From Phlebotomus papatasi (Eukaryota > Arthropoda > Insecta > Diptera > Psychodidae), in NCBI RefSeq assembly GCF_024763615.1, contig NC_077222.1, forward strand, positions 97,869,417-97,933,416: a stretch of 64,000 nt of DNA, in the 5' to 3' direction. The notes under the pieces were generated by a model. That model was not told the DNA's origin and did no database searches. It worked only from the letters and a program-made list of their open reading frames with translations. The position numbers were made by a program, and so were the translations under genes. Of this stretch, positions 32,465-45,262 are shown piece by piece. Every line of letters begins with the position of its first letter. The first letter of the stretch is position 1.

Positions 32465-32895
32465 TAGGGTAAGTGTGCCAAATTCCGGCCAGCTTGCAAT
32501 TCCGGCCACATTTTTTGTTCCTCGAATTTCCATGAACCTTTAGATTTTACGTACTCTAGAGATTATACAATGCAAAAGAATAACAAAAAATGTAACTTCG
32601 CCAAACAAGATGACATGAAAAAGACATTTGAGGAATTCCCGATGGACAAAAAACTATGAGAATGAAGGTGGCCGAAATAGAGCACCAAAGCTATGTCTAC
32701 ATTTTTATTCATTTTAAAATGTATTAAGAATAATTTTAAAGTAAATAAAGACGATAAACTGTCTACAAAATTCAAAGCAACACTCCTAAAGTAGAAGGAA
32801 TGAAAAGAACCAATTTCTATTAAAGATATTACATTTCAAACTTGAGACTTTGACGGTTGTATGCAACTATGCCGAAATTTGGCACACTTACCCTA
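32465..32895. mobile_element. TAGGGTAAGTGTGCC MITE, full copy (BICRA intron)
   Basis: TAGGGTAAGTGTGCCAAATT at the left and AATTTGGCACACTTACCCTA at the right are a perfect inverted pair over about 20 bp. TA target. A truncated copy is at 24373-24712. Confidence 0.88.
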
Positions 32896-32899
32896 TTGT

Positions 32900-33779
32900 C
32901 TCAAATTTTGCTCATAGAGTTCTTCTGTGATAATGCAGAATTCTCAATATAATTTTACATGTCTCACGTGTTTTCGGCTTTTAAAGGGGTATAATTTCAA
33001 ATAATGGACTAAAAACATATTGAATCTAATTGACTGAGTTTGTAAAATTGAATATCATTGAACATATTTTTTGAGAAATATTTTCTTATAAAGAGGGTTT
33101 CATAGAATCATATTATGCTTTCTGTGAGACTCCTTAAATCATTATTCCATAATTCCTACTATCACCTTCGTATGAGATCACTAAAAGTTCTTGGTTCATG
33201 GGGAAATTAAAACACGGATTGACCTTTGAGCTTTTCTCTCCTTTACTCTTCCTGCGACGTTTCGGAGGCTTATTTCCTCCTTCCTGAAGTCTACAAAGCA
33301 TTTATACAATATGGATTTTACTAAAAAACAATTTACAATTTTTGGACGGATAAAGTTCTCAGACAAATATCTTACATGGAAATTATTGGGGGGAAAATTG
33401 TTAGGCGGGAATCTCCTTACAATGGGCACTTGGACTTTAACACTGGACAACAACATGCGGACGGTTCTTGGTTCCAAAAGGCAGCTAATTTACTATTTGG
33501 GGTGTTATAGTTTTCCTTAAAAAGAATATCCAGCAAACTACAATTTATTCAGAGTAATTAACTCCTTCCAGTCATTGAAATACGGTTTTAGCAAATTACT
33601 AGCAAAGAAAAATTTCATTTGCTGACTAAATCTGCTTCAGTCTCCCCTAATGAGCTAAGTAGAAAATCCAAAAAGCAAATTTCCCTCGAGGAATTAGGTT
33701 AAAAGGACTTTTTGTCTGGATATTTTTACAAAAATGTATCAGAGGAGTTCTCTTGCTACATCTACTCTACTATACTCAC
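32900..33779. other. BICRA intron sequence without recognised features
   Basis: Intron between the GLTSCR1-domain exon and the large exon. Nothing recognisable as a gene or repeat was seen. Confidence 0.4.
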
Positions 33780-36700
33780 AAACATTGTCTGGGAATCTTC
33801 ATCTTTGGGCTCATCTGCGGTGCACTGACACATTCCTGCTGGCTGACATTCTGTGGAATCTGCTGATTGCTTGAATTCGCCTGAATGGCTTTGGTTGTTG
33901 TCATCGTGAGGGCATTAGTTGATGTTGTCACGGCAACAGCTGAACTGGGAGCTATAGCTGGAGTTGGGATGACATCCTGCTTAATGGACAGCGGCGGGGT
34001 GAGTTCGATGGGCGATGGTAGGAATGTTCCGGTAGTTGTCTGCTTTGGCAGAGCCACAGCCACTTGAATCTGCGTTGTGGGCACACTGGGCGTCATGTTG
34101 GAGAAAGTATGCGGAGTGGGTAGAGTAGGAATGATCTTGCCAGTGGCCAGGATCTTCTGTTGCTCCAGGAACAACCGCTGCAGGGCTGCATGGATGTCAG
34201 CATCGGTCATTGCATAGAGATTTGTGAGTGTTGGAAGTGGTTGGTTGTGCAGTGAATTTGACGCATCGTAATCAATGGGAATTGTGAGAGTGGACAGGAG
34301 AGTTTTGTTCTGCAACTTCCCCGACAGTGTCTGAATCTTCATTTGAACATCCTTCAGCATTTGCTGCTTCTGCGGCGTCAGCTGAATGGTCTGCACACGT
34401 GGCAGAGTCGTATTTACACTGACAAGGGGCGGAAGTGCACCAGTTGCCGTTGTCTTGGTCACATTTGGTGATTGCGGTGGCATTTTGGGCTGATGATGGG
34501 CATGTTGATCTTGTCCCGGTGGCGGAATGACCTGTAGGGGCTGTGGTTGAGGCTGATTGATGGTCGGTGTGATAATTGGATGGGAATGTGTATTTGTGGA
34601 TGATGGATGGTGTCTGGCATTGTTGGAAATAATACTTGGACGAACTATTGCAGTATTTGGCACATGAACCGATGTTGTTGGCGTTGCACACCCAATGGAT
34701 GTACTCAGCTGAACTGCAGCATTGCCTAGAGTTGTGCTAAGTGCACTCGTTGTTGTCACCACGGTACTTGCTGTCGATGGATGCACCAGTAAGCGTCCGG
34801 GAGCCTTTACTGAGCTCTCATTGAAATGATTGCACTTCTGCAGTGTTCGATTTTCCAGCACAACATTCTTCCCCGGTGCCATCTTTATCACCTTAGCCTC
34901 ACTCATTGGCTTCAGTTTCTTCACCTTTGTCGTCTTCTTCACCTTATTCTCATTCACCTTCACCACGGCCGATGTCACTTTCAACTGATCTTTGCCCTGA
35001 TTACTGACAACAGATGCGGGATTTCCCACGGTACCACTAGCAGCACCATTGCCCGTCTGACCTACAACAGCAACAGGTTTCTGCTGGGTCATTTGATGGG
35101 TCGTCTGATTGGGTTGATTCTGTTGCTCACGCTCTTGAGCTTGATTAACTTGTCCAATATTGTTGAAATGAATCTGTCCCTGCAGTAGGCACTGTGCCAA
35201 CTGTTGAGCATTGATTCCCGCTGGGACAATCAACAACCTCTCCATTGGACCGAGGGAAGCTGTTGTCAGACCCGGATTAATCTGGGTTATTTGATTTGTG
35301 ATGGTATTGAGTGAAAACAGTTGTTGATTCGGGCCAATTTTTGGCAATTCGACAAACTTGGGTAGATTGGGATTGACGAGAACAGCCGTTGGTTGCGGTG
35401 AGATTGTAGCTGTTGATGTTTGTCCTGTTGGAGGAATCTTCCGTACACTCTTCAGTGTTTGACTGTCTGCTTGGATAACCGAAGCTGCTGTGGTTGTTTG
35501 CATTGTCTGCTGGGCAGATTGAGTGGTCGGGAAGATGGTATTTTGACTGACAACAGGAGGTGTCTGTAGCATTTGCCCCTGTGACGTACTAAACATAGCA
35601 TTGGCAATTTGCGAAGTACCCGCAATACTTGTAACTACCGATGTACTTGTCTGTGGCATAAACTGTGCCGTACTGCCTTGTGATGTCGTCCCTGGAATAA
35701 CAATACTCTTGCCCTGATGCACAATCGGTGTTGAATGTGATTTCTGCTGCATGATATTATTGGCAAATATCTTAGGTTGACTCTGATTCGGTGGTTGTTG
35801 CTGTGGCTGTTGTACAGCTTGAGGTGGGGTTGATTTATCCACAGCCGGTGGTTCCGTTATCAGTGTCACATTTCCCAGGGCACCACTGAGAATTGTCTGC
35901 AGAATCACCTGAGATTGAGCATCTTGGGGTGCATTGGCATCATGCCGTAACAGCAAACGCCCATCTTCAGCCAGAGACAAACTCAGTGCCCCCGTCAACT
36001 GCGGTACCAGAGGATGAGGCTGAATCTGTGGCTGAAGATTATTCGGCAGATTTATCTGGACATTCGGCTGAACAATATTGGGCAAATTCACCACATTTGG
36101 CGCAGCTACAGACTGAATTGGAGCTGCTGTTGCAATTTGATGTTGTAGTATTTGTGGTTGTTGCACAACACTCGCACCCGAACTCACAGTTGTCGTCACA
36201 ATATTCGGCAGACCAACAACTTGCTGACTCGCTGTCACGAGAATTGGTTGCTGTGGGGCCGCTACAGATGTCATCTGTTGCAGTGATGCTTTCGTTGTAT
36301 CCATTATTGGGGTTATCTGAATTTGATTATCAATAACATTCTTCGACAATGCTGTAGCCTTTGATGCATCAACTTGTGATATTTGGATGTTGCCAATTTG
36401 TCCAGGAACAACACCAACAAGATTCTTCACAGCTTTCTCCAACTTCTTACTACTCTTCTTGGCACTCTTCTTCTTCACCGGAACACCAAGTGCACCCGTT
36501 GACGTTGTCGGGGTTGTTGGGGTTGATTTCGTAACAACGGTTGATGTATTCGTTACACTTGTTGTAGTTGACGTAAGTACTGCTGAGGGTGCAGCGGAGG
36601 TTGTTGGTGTCACTACGCCCATTAGTTGATTCTGAATCTCATTGATCTGACTCTGAAGTGTTGGGGTTACCGTACTACTCAGAACGGTGTTGACGAACGT

Positions 36701-38686
36701 TGGAACACACATTGATGTCTGTGGCATGCCAGTATCCATTGATCCTGACACTATCACTCCACTCTTCTCGCTATCGGATGGAATGTGAGGGATGGAGATG
36801 GTATAGGGTTGCCCAAGGGCACCCTCTGTCGAATCAATGGTGATCATAAAAGGTGTTCCATTGCCCGAAGATGTTGTAGTTGTCGTCTGTACCGACTGCA
36901 ATCCCCCAACGGGTTCACTTTTGATTTCCGGTGCCACCTTTGCAACGGCCGTACTACCCTTCGGCATATCACTATTCTCTACACTATTTGGAATTGTAAA
37001 ACTGAATGGAATGTCAGCGTTTTGGCCCGAGAAAGGAATTGTTATCATAATATCTCCAGCCGTGGACGTTACAATTGGTTCCTGTTGCTGTGATGTCTGT
37101 TGCGGTGATGTCTGCTTCATTTCCAACGGATCAGACGTGGTCATTGGCATTTCTTCGCCATCCATCAAATCATCATCATCCATAATTCCGCATAATTTCA
37201 TAACATTGGCCAAATCGAGTTTTCCCGTACTCATTGTTGGTCCAGCTGCATCAGTTGACGAACTCTGTTTCTTCTTGGACTTCTTCGCCTTCTTCGGCTT
37301 ACTCGTCACGGTGGTTCCTTTGATGGACGAACAATCACTCTTTCCAATTGATGTACTCTCACACTTACTCTCATTTTTCTCTAGCACCTGTGGCATCTTT
37401 CCCTGACTGAGTTGTTTGACAGGAGTGGGATTCCGGACGGGTTCCGGTGTCACAGATTGCAGAATTGCCGTTGGATTCTGCGGTGACATAATCGGCGAAA
37501 TAGGGATCGGTGGTATTTGCTGCTGAGCCAGTTGCTGTGCCTGACTCACCGTTATCGTATTCTGTTGCTGTGCTGTAAACTGCATCTGGGCACTAACCAC
37601 CAAGTCACCGCCATGGGGTTGTTGGGGCGGTGGCGGTGGTGATTGAAATGTTGCCATATTCTGCGATGCAGCAGCTGCAGCAGCAATCTGAGACAAATTT
37701 GTGCTGCTAATCTGATTCAAACTGATATTCTGATTGAGCTGATTGAAACCGGTAAGACTCTGCTGAAATTGCTGCGGTAGCTGCGATATGAACTGGCCAT
37801 TGAGACCATTGGGCATCTGAATGTGCGTGAGATTGCCATTTAGTTGCAAATTCTGAATTTGTGCCACACTCTGACCAATCAAATGTTGATTGATCGCCGC
37901 TGCTATTTGTTGTGGTTGCCGCTGAGCCTGCAAACCACCAATTTGTGTCAACGGTGTGGCTGTATTTGTCTTAATCCCCTGCAAATTCTGCTGAATGAGA
38001 TTTGCCTGGGACGAAACGATAAATGTCGGCGTTGCCGCTGCCAATTGCATCGAGCCATTGGCATTGACAATTCGTAGCAGTTGCTGGGGCTGCGGTGGTG
38101 GCAACTGGGGTCTCGTGTTGTGAATCACCAACCCCGGTGCCGTAATCTGCGGTGCCGATGGTCGCAGTATAAACTGAACACCCTGTGGGGTATTCTGCTG
38201 CACAATCACCGGCATCTGATTCACCAGCAATGGCTGGGTATTTAAACTACCAGTTGGCAGGATGATATTCCCTTGAGTAGCATTGGCGGTTGCTGTTGTC
38301 TGTGCCGCCGCCGAGATCACTTGATGCGGTGGTGCACTTTGCTGTGCCTGCTGCACAACCTGCGGTGCCTGTGACTGAACAATCTGCTGTTGCAGCTGCT
38401 GCTGTGACTGCTGCCCCAACTGCAGTGCCCCCTTGGCTACAGTCGTAGTATTCTTCCCACCACTCACCTGGAGTACCGTAGTTGTGGGCTTTGGCAGGAT
38501 TTGCTGTGGTGCCTTGTTGTTCTTTATCTGATGCTGCTGCTGCTGACTCACAAACTGTGCCGGCTGTTGCGTTTGCGGAGCAATAGCCTGAGCCGATGAT
38601 ATTATATGGGCTTGCCGTTGAGGCGCAATAATCTGAGGTCCTTGGATAATTTGCAGCAGCTGATTGCCACTGCTCATCACCGGAAT
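33780..38686 (-). CDS. BICRA: BICRA homologue, 4.9-kb Q/T/S-rich exon
   Basis: Acceptor TATGCTGCAG (38696-38687), donor GTGAGT at 33779, 4907 nt with no stop, about 1635 residues. It begins IPVMSSGNQLLQIIQGPQII. The content is low-complexity Gln/Thr/Ser/Pro/Val with repeated Q-rich runs. It includes a lysine-rich patch (KPKKAKKSKKKQSS, a possible nuclear signal), a second one (KKKSAKKSSKKLEKAV), and near the C-end a more ordered stretch LTPQKQQMLKDVQMKIQTLS leading into LYAMTDADIHAALQRLFLEQ. In vertebrate BICRA/BICRAL a long Q/P/T-rich segment also precedes the GLTSCR1 domain. Plus-strand frames inside it are shadows. The junction phases fit the neighbours. Confidence 0.9.
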
Positions 38687-38748
38687 CTGCAGCATACGCA
38701 AAAGAATGCATTAGGAGAAAATGGCACGATATTTTAAAAGTATTTAAT

Positions 38749-39016
38749 CAGGGGCATCACTCTTCCTATGTTTCCCATATGTTTCTAGCGTGCCGAAAAA
38801 ACTTTTGAGTTTATTAGCTATTTTCTGTCATTGTAGAATGAATTAGCAAATAATACAAATACAGAATAAAAGCCAATTTAATATATATTAGGCAACCGAA
38901 AACCCCAAATTTGCAACCTACGTAGTTTTGAAGATATCTCATGAAATGTGTACGAAAACAGGAAAAAACTTTTACTAAAACTGATCGCATTTTTGAGAGC
39001 TAATGTCACCCCCCTG
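38749..39016. mobile_element. CAGGGG-ended repeat, copy 2 (BICRA intron)
   Basis: CAGGGGCATCACTCTTCCTA to GAGCTAATGTCACCCCCCTG. Same orientation as 13888-14113, with an extra ~40 bp in the middle. It lies just upstream of the big exon. Confidence 0.78.
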
Positions 39017-39573
39017 TGTTTAATAGGAATATGTTGCCAAATTGTATAAATGTGCCCTTGAAACATTCCACAGATATTGCAACATATTTGAACCCATTGC
39101 AGTCAATGTCGAAGGGTGCTGCTATTGACCTCATTTCCCACATATAGCTCAGAAAACCCACCATCCACCTTACAACTCACCAACAATATAATCAATGCAA
39201 ATATCAAAACCATTTGATTGTCTATCGAAATTAATATTATAACTAAATGAAACATTGAAGATGGACAATGCAGTATGTTGGAAGATAATTTACAATGATA
39301 GCATTGATAATAAATGATGTGTGAATATTTGATAACAATTCGCTTCTAACCTATTAAGACTGCTTTAAGGAAACTGTCCCATTATCTCAAAGAGCCAAAT
39401 AGATGTCAGGAAATGAATATATGATTAATAAAGACATCGTGAATTTTTGATAGATAATTACTTTTGTGATAAGAAGAACAAAGGAGTTATGAACCATCTT
39501 GGTATCTCAGACATAGTTTAGATAAGGATTTCTAACCATAATTTAGAGTTATTCACTGGTCAAAAGGGTAATG

Positions 39574-39888
39574 TACACTCAGTCCCGGGATTATACACAT
39601 TTTCGGGACCGAAAAAAACGCGCGAAATGGCATTGCGCATCGAGAAAATTTGCATACCCGGCTTTCTTTTGAATAAATCGGTCGTAGAACTAATTTCACG
39701 CGGAGTAAAAATAGACAAAACAAAAAATTCAAGTGTTTAGAAGAATTGCATTAACAAACAGTACTTTTTGGCCAGAGTTCTTCAATAAATGCTTAGAATA
39801 TTTTTTTAAAAAATTTACCTTAATAAAAGAAATTAAAGTTTTATTCTGAAAAAGAAGTAAAGTGTCTTCAAATTTCCCGCGTCACAAA
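39574..39888. mobile_element. CACTCAGTCCCGG MITE, copy 3, truncated (BICRA intron)
   Basis: It begins TACACTCAGTCCCGGGATTA and aligns in reverse with 9554-10003, but ends at CCCGCGTCACAAAATA, next to a CAGTAGAGCCTCG string. The other terminal repeat is missing. Confidence 0.78.
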
Positions 39889-39939
39889 ATACAGTAGAGC
39901 CTCGCCATAAGCCATATTTGGTTCCAGATTTGACACTTG

Positions 39940-41345
39940 GGTCGCACTATAGTCCCACCCTTCCTTCCGCCATTTTGAATACCCACAGGGCATAGATTCA
40001 CTTCAAATTTTATTATACTATAGCTAGGTCTTAAAGCTTCTGAACACTTCCAAAGTTAAGGCTCCCAGACCCCCTGACCCGAGCTATAAGGGTCCAAAAA
40101 AAATGTCTTAAAATGGCCATAAAACTGGTTCTAATTGTCAAAATTTAAAAAGCGTGAGGGCGTTTCGGAGAGCTCTCATAAAATGTCACTTAATTTTTGA
40201 CATATGGAATATCGTAAAATTACCGCTAGGGGCGCTATTATTAAAAAGAAAATTTTTCAATTTCTAAGTTAAATAACTCAAAAATTCCATTGTGTATCGA
40301 CCTCAAATTTTGGCATGTTGTAGCCACACATTGTACCTATCAAACAAAAAGAAACTTAAGTCACTCGATAATCCCTGACCCGAGCTGTAACGAGTCCAAG
40401 TTCGAAAAATCGACCAGCCTCTATCTCCGGTTCTCATTAACATTTTAATTTTAAACCTAAATTTTGGTCTTTTGGTTTCGTCTCGACGAGCCTGACGAGC
40501 ACTTTCAGATGAAAGTTTAAAAAATCACCACAGGTGGTGCTGCGATAGCGTCAAAATTCCAACTCATTCCTATAAAAAACACCATTGATTGTGCAAATTG
40601 ATCAAATTATAGTGTTGCAGCCTGGGCTATAAAATTTATAAAAAGTAGCGTTGTGGATACTTCTTCCATGTCCCCGGAGTTTTCTTTTTTGGGCAGAGAC
40701 GGTGCATTTTATTACGTTTTTCATCACACTGAAAATGCCTTTTATTGGCATTCAGTTCCTTGCACCGGGCGTGATTCGAATTCACAACTGTTAGAGTCGA
40801 GTCAGAGATCTCATCCGCCCAAGACTCAACGGTCTTGCCTATTGTGTCATTGAGATCCTGCTATGGTTAAAATAGAACCGGAGATATGAGGGGTAAAAGT
40901 TCACGAAATTCAAACAGGCATATCTCCGGTTTTATTTGACCGATTTTGGCGAATAAGCGCGCAAATTAAAGGTCTCGCAAAGCGCTACAACTTTCTATAA
41001 CATTTGAACTTAGTAGGACCAACGCTTGGGACGCCACAGTCGAAAAACCAATTTTCATATTACATAAACTCAATTATCTCGACTCTTGCTTAACCGATTT
41101 TGATTATTACTTCGGCATAATTGTAGAAGACATTTATATCTATATTTCGTCTAAACATCATTTTTTGCTCAGATTACGCCATCTGTTCGATTTTGTCGTT
41201 TTAGTGTAACGGACGGACGAACGGACGGGAACGTTTTTTAGTCATACAGAAATTGATTCCAAATTTCTGTATAATATCTCTCACCTTAGTTCCAAATCAA
41301 TTTTGAATGCAGTCTGAGTTAGCTCACGTTAAGAATCTCACCTAC
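39940..41345. repeat. Large GTCCGTCCG-type dispersed repeat, copy 2 (BICRA intron)
   Basis: It contains CGGACGGACGAACGGACGGG near 41210, CGCCATTTTGAATACC near 39970, and two degenerate internal blocks with CAAATTTTGGCATGTTGTAG and CCCTGACCCGAGCTGTAACG-like strings. The motif also resembles the arm at 3570-3620. No protein frame. A tRNA-like B box lies inside at 40765. Confidence 0.65.
40765..40860 (-). repeat. tRNA-like SINE relic
   Basis: The minus strand has AAGACCGTTGAGTCTTGGGC, then TGTGAATTCGAATCACGCCC. This A-region/B-box layout resembles the minus strand of 51255-51325 (AAGACTGTTGGCTCTTGGAC, GGGAGGTCGAGTCCCGCCTG). The two look like one old tRNA-derived family. Confidence 0.5.
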
Positions 41346-42765
41346 AATAAGCTGATCTAAGCATATCTATCCTTTTCTAAGAAATTTACACCATTTTATA
41401 CCCAGAAATTGGAAGAAACGCTAAGACAGCGGTGGACGCAAGGAATAACGAAATCACTAATCGTAACACTCTCCTATCCTGTTTCTTTAATTCTAATGTT
41501 TAAGAGCGCTTCTCACCGATCAGACATGGTAGATTGAATCGGTAAAGACCATCCTTAAGTTCTAGAAGTAAAGAAAGGCTTACGAATAGGAGCGCGTCAA
41601 AGTCACCCGCAGAGGACAAAATCACCCGCACTTACGGAATATAATTAAATAAATTTAATTGCATCCTGTGTTCAAATCTGCATACCTTCTCTCAGTAAAG
41701 CCACTTAAAATTCTTTTGAATAATTTTCCTTAGAATGAGACATGAACAATTTTGTTATGTAACATTAGAAAATGTATATTTCAATGAAAATGAATTGGTA
41801 ATATATTTCTTCAAATTTTATCTCTTTCTCTCATATTGTTAATTCTAGGAAATTATTGCACAGGACTTTGTTGGACAAACTTCCATTGAAATTGAAATAC
41901 ATATAGGAAATATACTCATTATGCAGTGAACTTGCCTATTATCATTCTCAATATTTATGGTTATTTTGCTTCTATATTTACAAACATGTTAATTGTATAC
42001 CAATTTTCAAGAGTTTAATTCAATGAGTCCATGTAACACCCAACATTGAGTTTGTTATAAATATTCCCTCTTTCACAGATTAATTTGAAGTCCGATAAAC
42101 TAACTAAAAGTGTTTCAATTGAATTATTTTAGAGTTTGTGGGAAAATTTTAATTGGACTTATAGGACAGTTTTTTTTTTTTGGTTTCTATATCAAAATAG
42201 GAGAAAATTTAGGCATTGAATAAATGAGCAGTAAAAAGTTAAAATTGATCAGTAACAAAAAAATTTGAAACAGTGAAATTGTCGTCCAAATTTTGGCAAA
42301 GGGAAAATAAAGGGCTTTTCATTCTATCTGCAACAATTTTAAATGTTAAATATATAAATTAGGCCCATTTTTGTAAAGATTTAAGTTTTTTACTGACCAT
42401 AATTAGATATTTTACTGCTCATTTTTAATTTTTTACTGCCCATTTAGAATTTTTTACTGCTCGTTTGTTTTTTGCCGAAAATTTATAAAATTACTTGTGA
42501 GTGTTTGTAAAATGTGGCAATTTTTTTTGTGTTAAAATTTCCCCTCAATTCTGAGATAAATTTATTTATATTTAAATTGGATATTGATGATTCGTATACT
42601 CAGAATTTAATTATCTGAAATTGATTTTAAAGCCCGAATTGAATTTCGAGAATTATATAAAAAGTAAACGTTTGTAAATTAGCTTAATTATTTTTTATAA
42701 AAATATTTTGTATTCAATAATACTTTTAAATTATAATGGCCCCGGTACAACTTTTTGAGCAGGAA
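41346..42765. other. BICRA intron, AT-rich sequence without recognised features
   Basis: No coding, RNA or clear repeat signal. A TTTTTTACTGC-type motif recurs three times near 42385-42460 (TTTTACTGACC, TTTTACTGCTC, TTTTACTGCCC). Confidence 0.4.
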
Positions 42766-42769
42766 TCTT

Positions 42770-42962
42770 TCATGAAATCGAAATTTACACCTCTTACTTT
42801 CTCAAACGTTATGCATATGTCTATCTCACTCTTTCGCACTCTTCTTCTTCTTTTGAACATCACGACAAATTCAATTTAGATTTGAGAGCAAAAGGCTAAG
42901 ACAAACATTTGCAAAACGTTTGAGAAAGAAAGGGATGTGCATTTTGTTTTCACGAAATCTAA
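42770..42962. mobile_element. TTTCATGAAATC MITE, copy 2 (BICRA intron)
   Basis: CATGAAATCGAAATTTACAC to CATTTTGTTTTCACGAAATC, with TCTCACTCTTTCGCACTCTT and GCAAAACGTTTGAGAAAG inside. Same family as 23395 and 53745. Confidence 0.82.
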
Positions 42963-42971
42963 GGTCCTGTA

Positions 42972-43592
42972 GGGGAATTCTGTAACAGTATGATGCGGTC
43001 TTCAGACTAGAGGTTTAGCCCAGTTCGCAAAGGTTTCAAAATTCTGAATAGCGAGCAATTTTATTGCTTTTTGAGAATCTATAGGTCACTTTAATAATCC
43101 TATCCTAAGTTGAATTTTTCCAAAAAATCTTGATTGTTGAAGAATTAGACCAGTTAAGCCATATGGCTAAGTCTCAGGTCTGAAGCCCGTATGACAATGT
43201 CATATGACAAATTGTTAGAACCGTCAAGGAAATGAGGGATAATAGCCCAAAGACAGCACGCAGGGATGTGTGCCTTGGCCACTAGAACTTCTCTCAGAAC
43301 CCTTAGCGGTCCTCATTGCCTGCATCTTCACCTCCTGACGATCTAACACAAACTGAACTCACATCGGCTAACCTCGCTACAATACTCCTCTCCGAGGAGT
43401 AGATGTCTTTCTAACACTAGAAGCGCTTTTAGGGAGAACCAGTGCCACTCTGGTTACAAGAGTTACAAAGAGTTTGTAGAAGAGCCCTTTGTAATGGTCA
43501 TTCGATGAACATTAGGCTTCAATATTATTTTGTGTCCGAATTTATCACGAAAATTTGTCATATGACATTGTCATCTTGTTACAGAATACCCC
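42972..43592. mobile_element. TGTAACAGTATGA element with a nested ~193-bp MITE (BICRA intron)
   Basis: Ends CTGTAGGGGAATTCTGTAAC and TTGTTACAGAATACCCCTA, as in 13108-13484. The inner element at 42996-43188 has ends CGGTCTTCAGACTAGAGGTT and AAGTCTCAGGTCTGAAGCCC. Flanking GTATGATG and GTATGACA could be a worn 8-bp target duplication (hAT-like), but other copies leave the exact end uncertain. Relatives of the inner element lie at 54660-54826 and 60614-60817. Confidence 0.72.
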
Positions 43593-45028
43593 TATTTATC
43601 TTGAATATATTCCGAAACCAGGGGCCCATCAAGCCTAATAAAAAGTGAAGCTATTTTTCACTTTTTCTTGTAAAAAATTTTGCAATTATTGCACCGCGAA
43701 TTAAACAAATTTGCTCGTAGTTCTTGTATTATTTTGGCGACCATTATGAAATATGTATTTTTAGATAGCTTTTAATGCACAATTTCGAAATAAGTCAGTC
43801 TGATAAGTCAATTCTCTTTAGGAAAAAACTTGCAAATAGTCTTCAGTGCCTCAATGTAAAAACGTATGGAAAAATGAAATCTCGAGAGGCCCATGTCCGA
43901 AACACTTAAAATATCCATTTTCTTTTTACAGAAAACTTGTCATCGTAAGCTATATGGCACGCTTCTTCTCAACATCGAGATCGAAATATTCAGAGCAAAA
44001 AAGGCCTATCGTATAAGCATTTCCTAATTAAAATAGAACAGTCTTGCTCTGGGCGCCTCGAGGATAGTTCAAGGGCTAATAGCTTCCCTTAGGTATTGCC
44101 TATTCCCATGTTTTTGCCCTGAGTGTCTCTCAAGATTTTGAGAGAAAACTTTCCTTTCTGAGATTAAAATAACCGAAGACTTGGAAAGCGGGCACAGTAG
44201 CACAACAGATACTGATGGCCCGACAAGATTACTCTTTTTAAGAGTATGTTGACGTATTCACAGCTCAAGATGAACTGACGGTCTGTAGAGCGCGTACCAT
44301 CGAAAGACACATTCCTCTCGTTCAGTAATAACTTTCCCGATTTTAGAGCACTCTCCGGTTGAGGATTTTCTTTTACCGATTCGAAGGTATATATCAGAGA
44401 GAATTTTCCTAAAAAACCCGTTGGAAGTTCGAACGTTTAAACCGACGAGTTATAGAATGGTGAGCAAGTTTATGAAATGGACCATTATCTTAATAAAATT
44501 GCGATTAAAACATTTTACCATTCTGAAATTCCACAAAACTAGACAAAAATTCACTTTTTGCAGGAAACGTTTGCGAGGATTGAAGTATCAAGAATATCGA
44601 AATTCTAAATGGCAGAACAATCAGCGCTAAAGCGCTAGGTTGGAATAGGTTTGGCTTGGCTTTGGAGTGGCTTTGTCTCTTCGAAAGGTTATTACTGAGC
44701 GGAGCCATTAGCTCTTTGCCTCAAGTCTTATACTAATCGGAAGGCATGCTTATTAATAGGCTTTCTTAGATGCACACCCTTCACGTCAAACTTAGAAGGC
44801 TAGTCCTAAGGGACAAGGCCCATTACGTACCCAATCAGTTTTTTTGGGATTCATAATAACGGCAGGGACTTTTATCGCCGATTAGTCTTACACCTCTGAA
44901 TTTTCCATAACTCCTATTTAAAAAAAAATAAATATTTTATGTTTCCGTCATATCATTCAGTTCATGACCTTTGATTTCATGAAATCAAAATTCACATCCC
45001 TTTCATTCTCAAACGTTTTGTAAATGTA

Positions 45029-45262
45029 TAGGGTCAAAGGGACACATTTTCGGCAGGGAAAACCTATTGGTAATTTCGTCAAAATATTGAAATTTAATTA
45101 ATGTATCTAAAAAGATGCAAGTACATTGACGTTATTTCAATATTCTTCCCTTTTCAATAAGGATATAGGTTCAAATTTTGAATCCCAAATGATACAAAAT
45201 AGGATTCCAATAGGTCACAATACGATTTTTTTAAAGTGTCGATAGGTGTTTCTTCGACCCTA
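45029..45262. mobile_element. TAGGGTCAAAGG MITE, copy 1 (BICRA intron)
   Basis: TATAGGGTCAAAGGGACACA to GGTGTTTCTTCGACCCTA, inverted ends. The second copy is at 62736-62957. It starts at the end of a fragment of the TTTCATGAAATC family (44965-45025). Confidence 0.82.

Noticed and set aside
33885..38077. Several plus-strand open frames inside the large minus-strand exon, and the minus-frame 34272-34691 and 38247-38711
   Set aside because: They are shadows of the Q/T/S-rich BICRA exon, caused by its repetitive codon composition.
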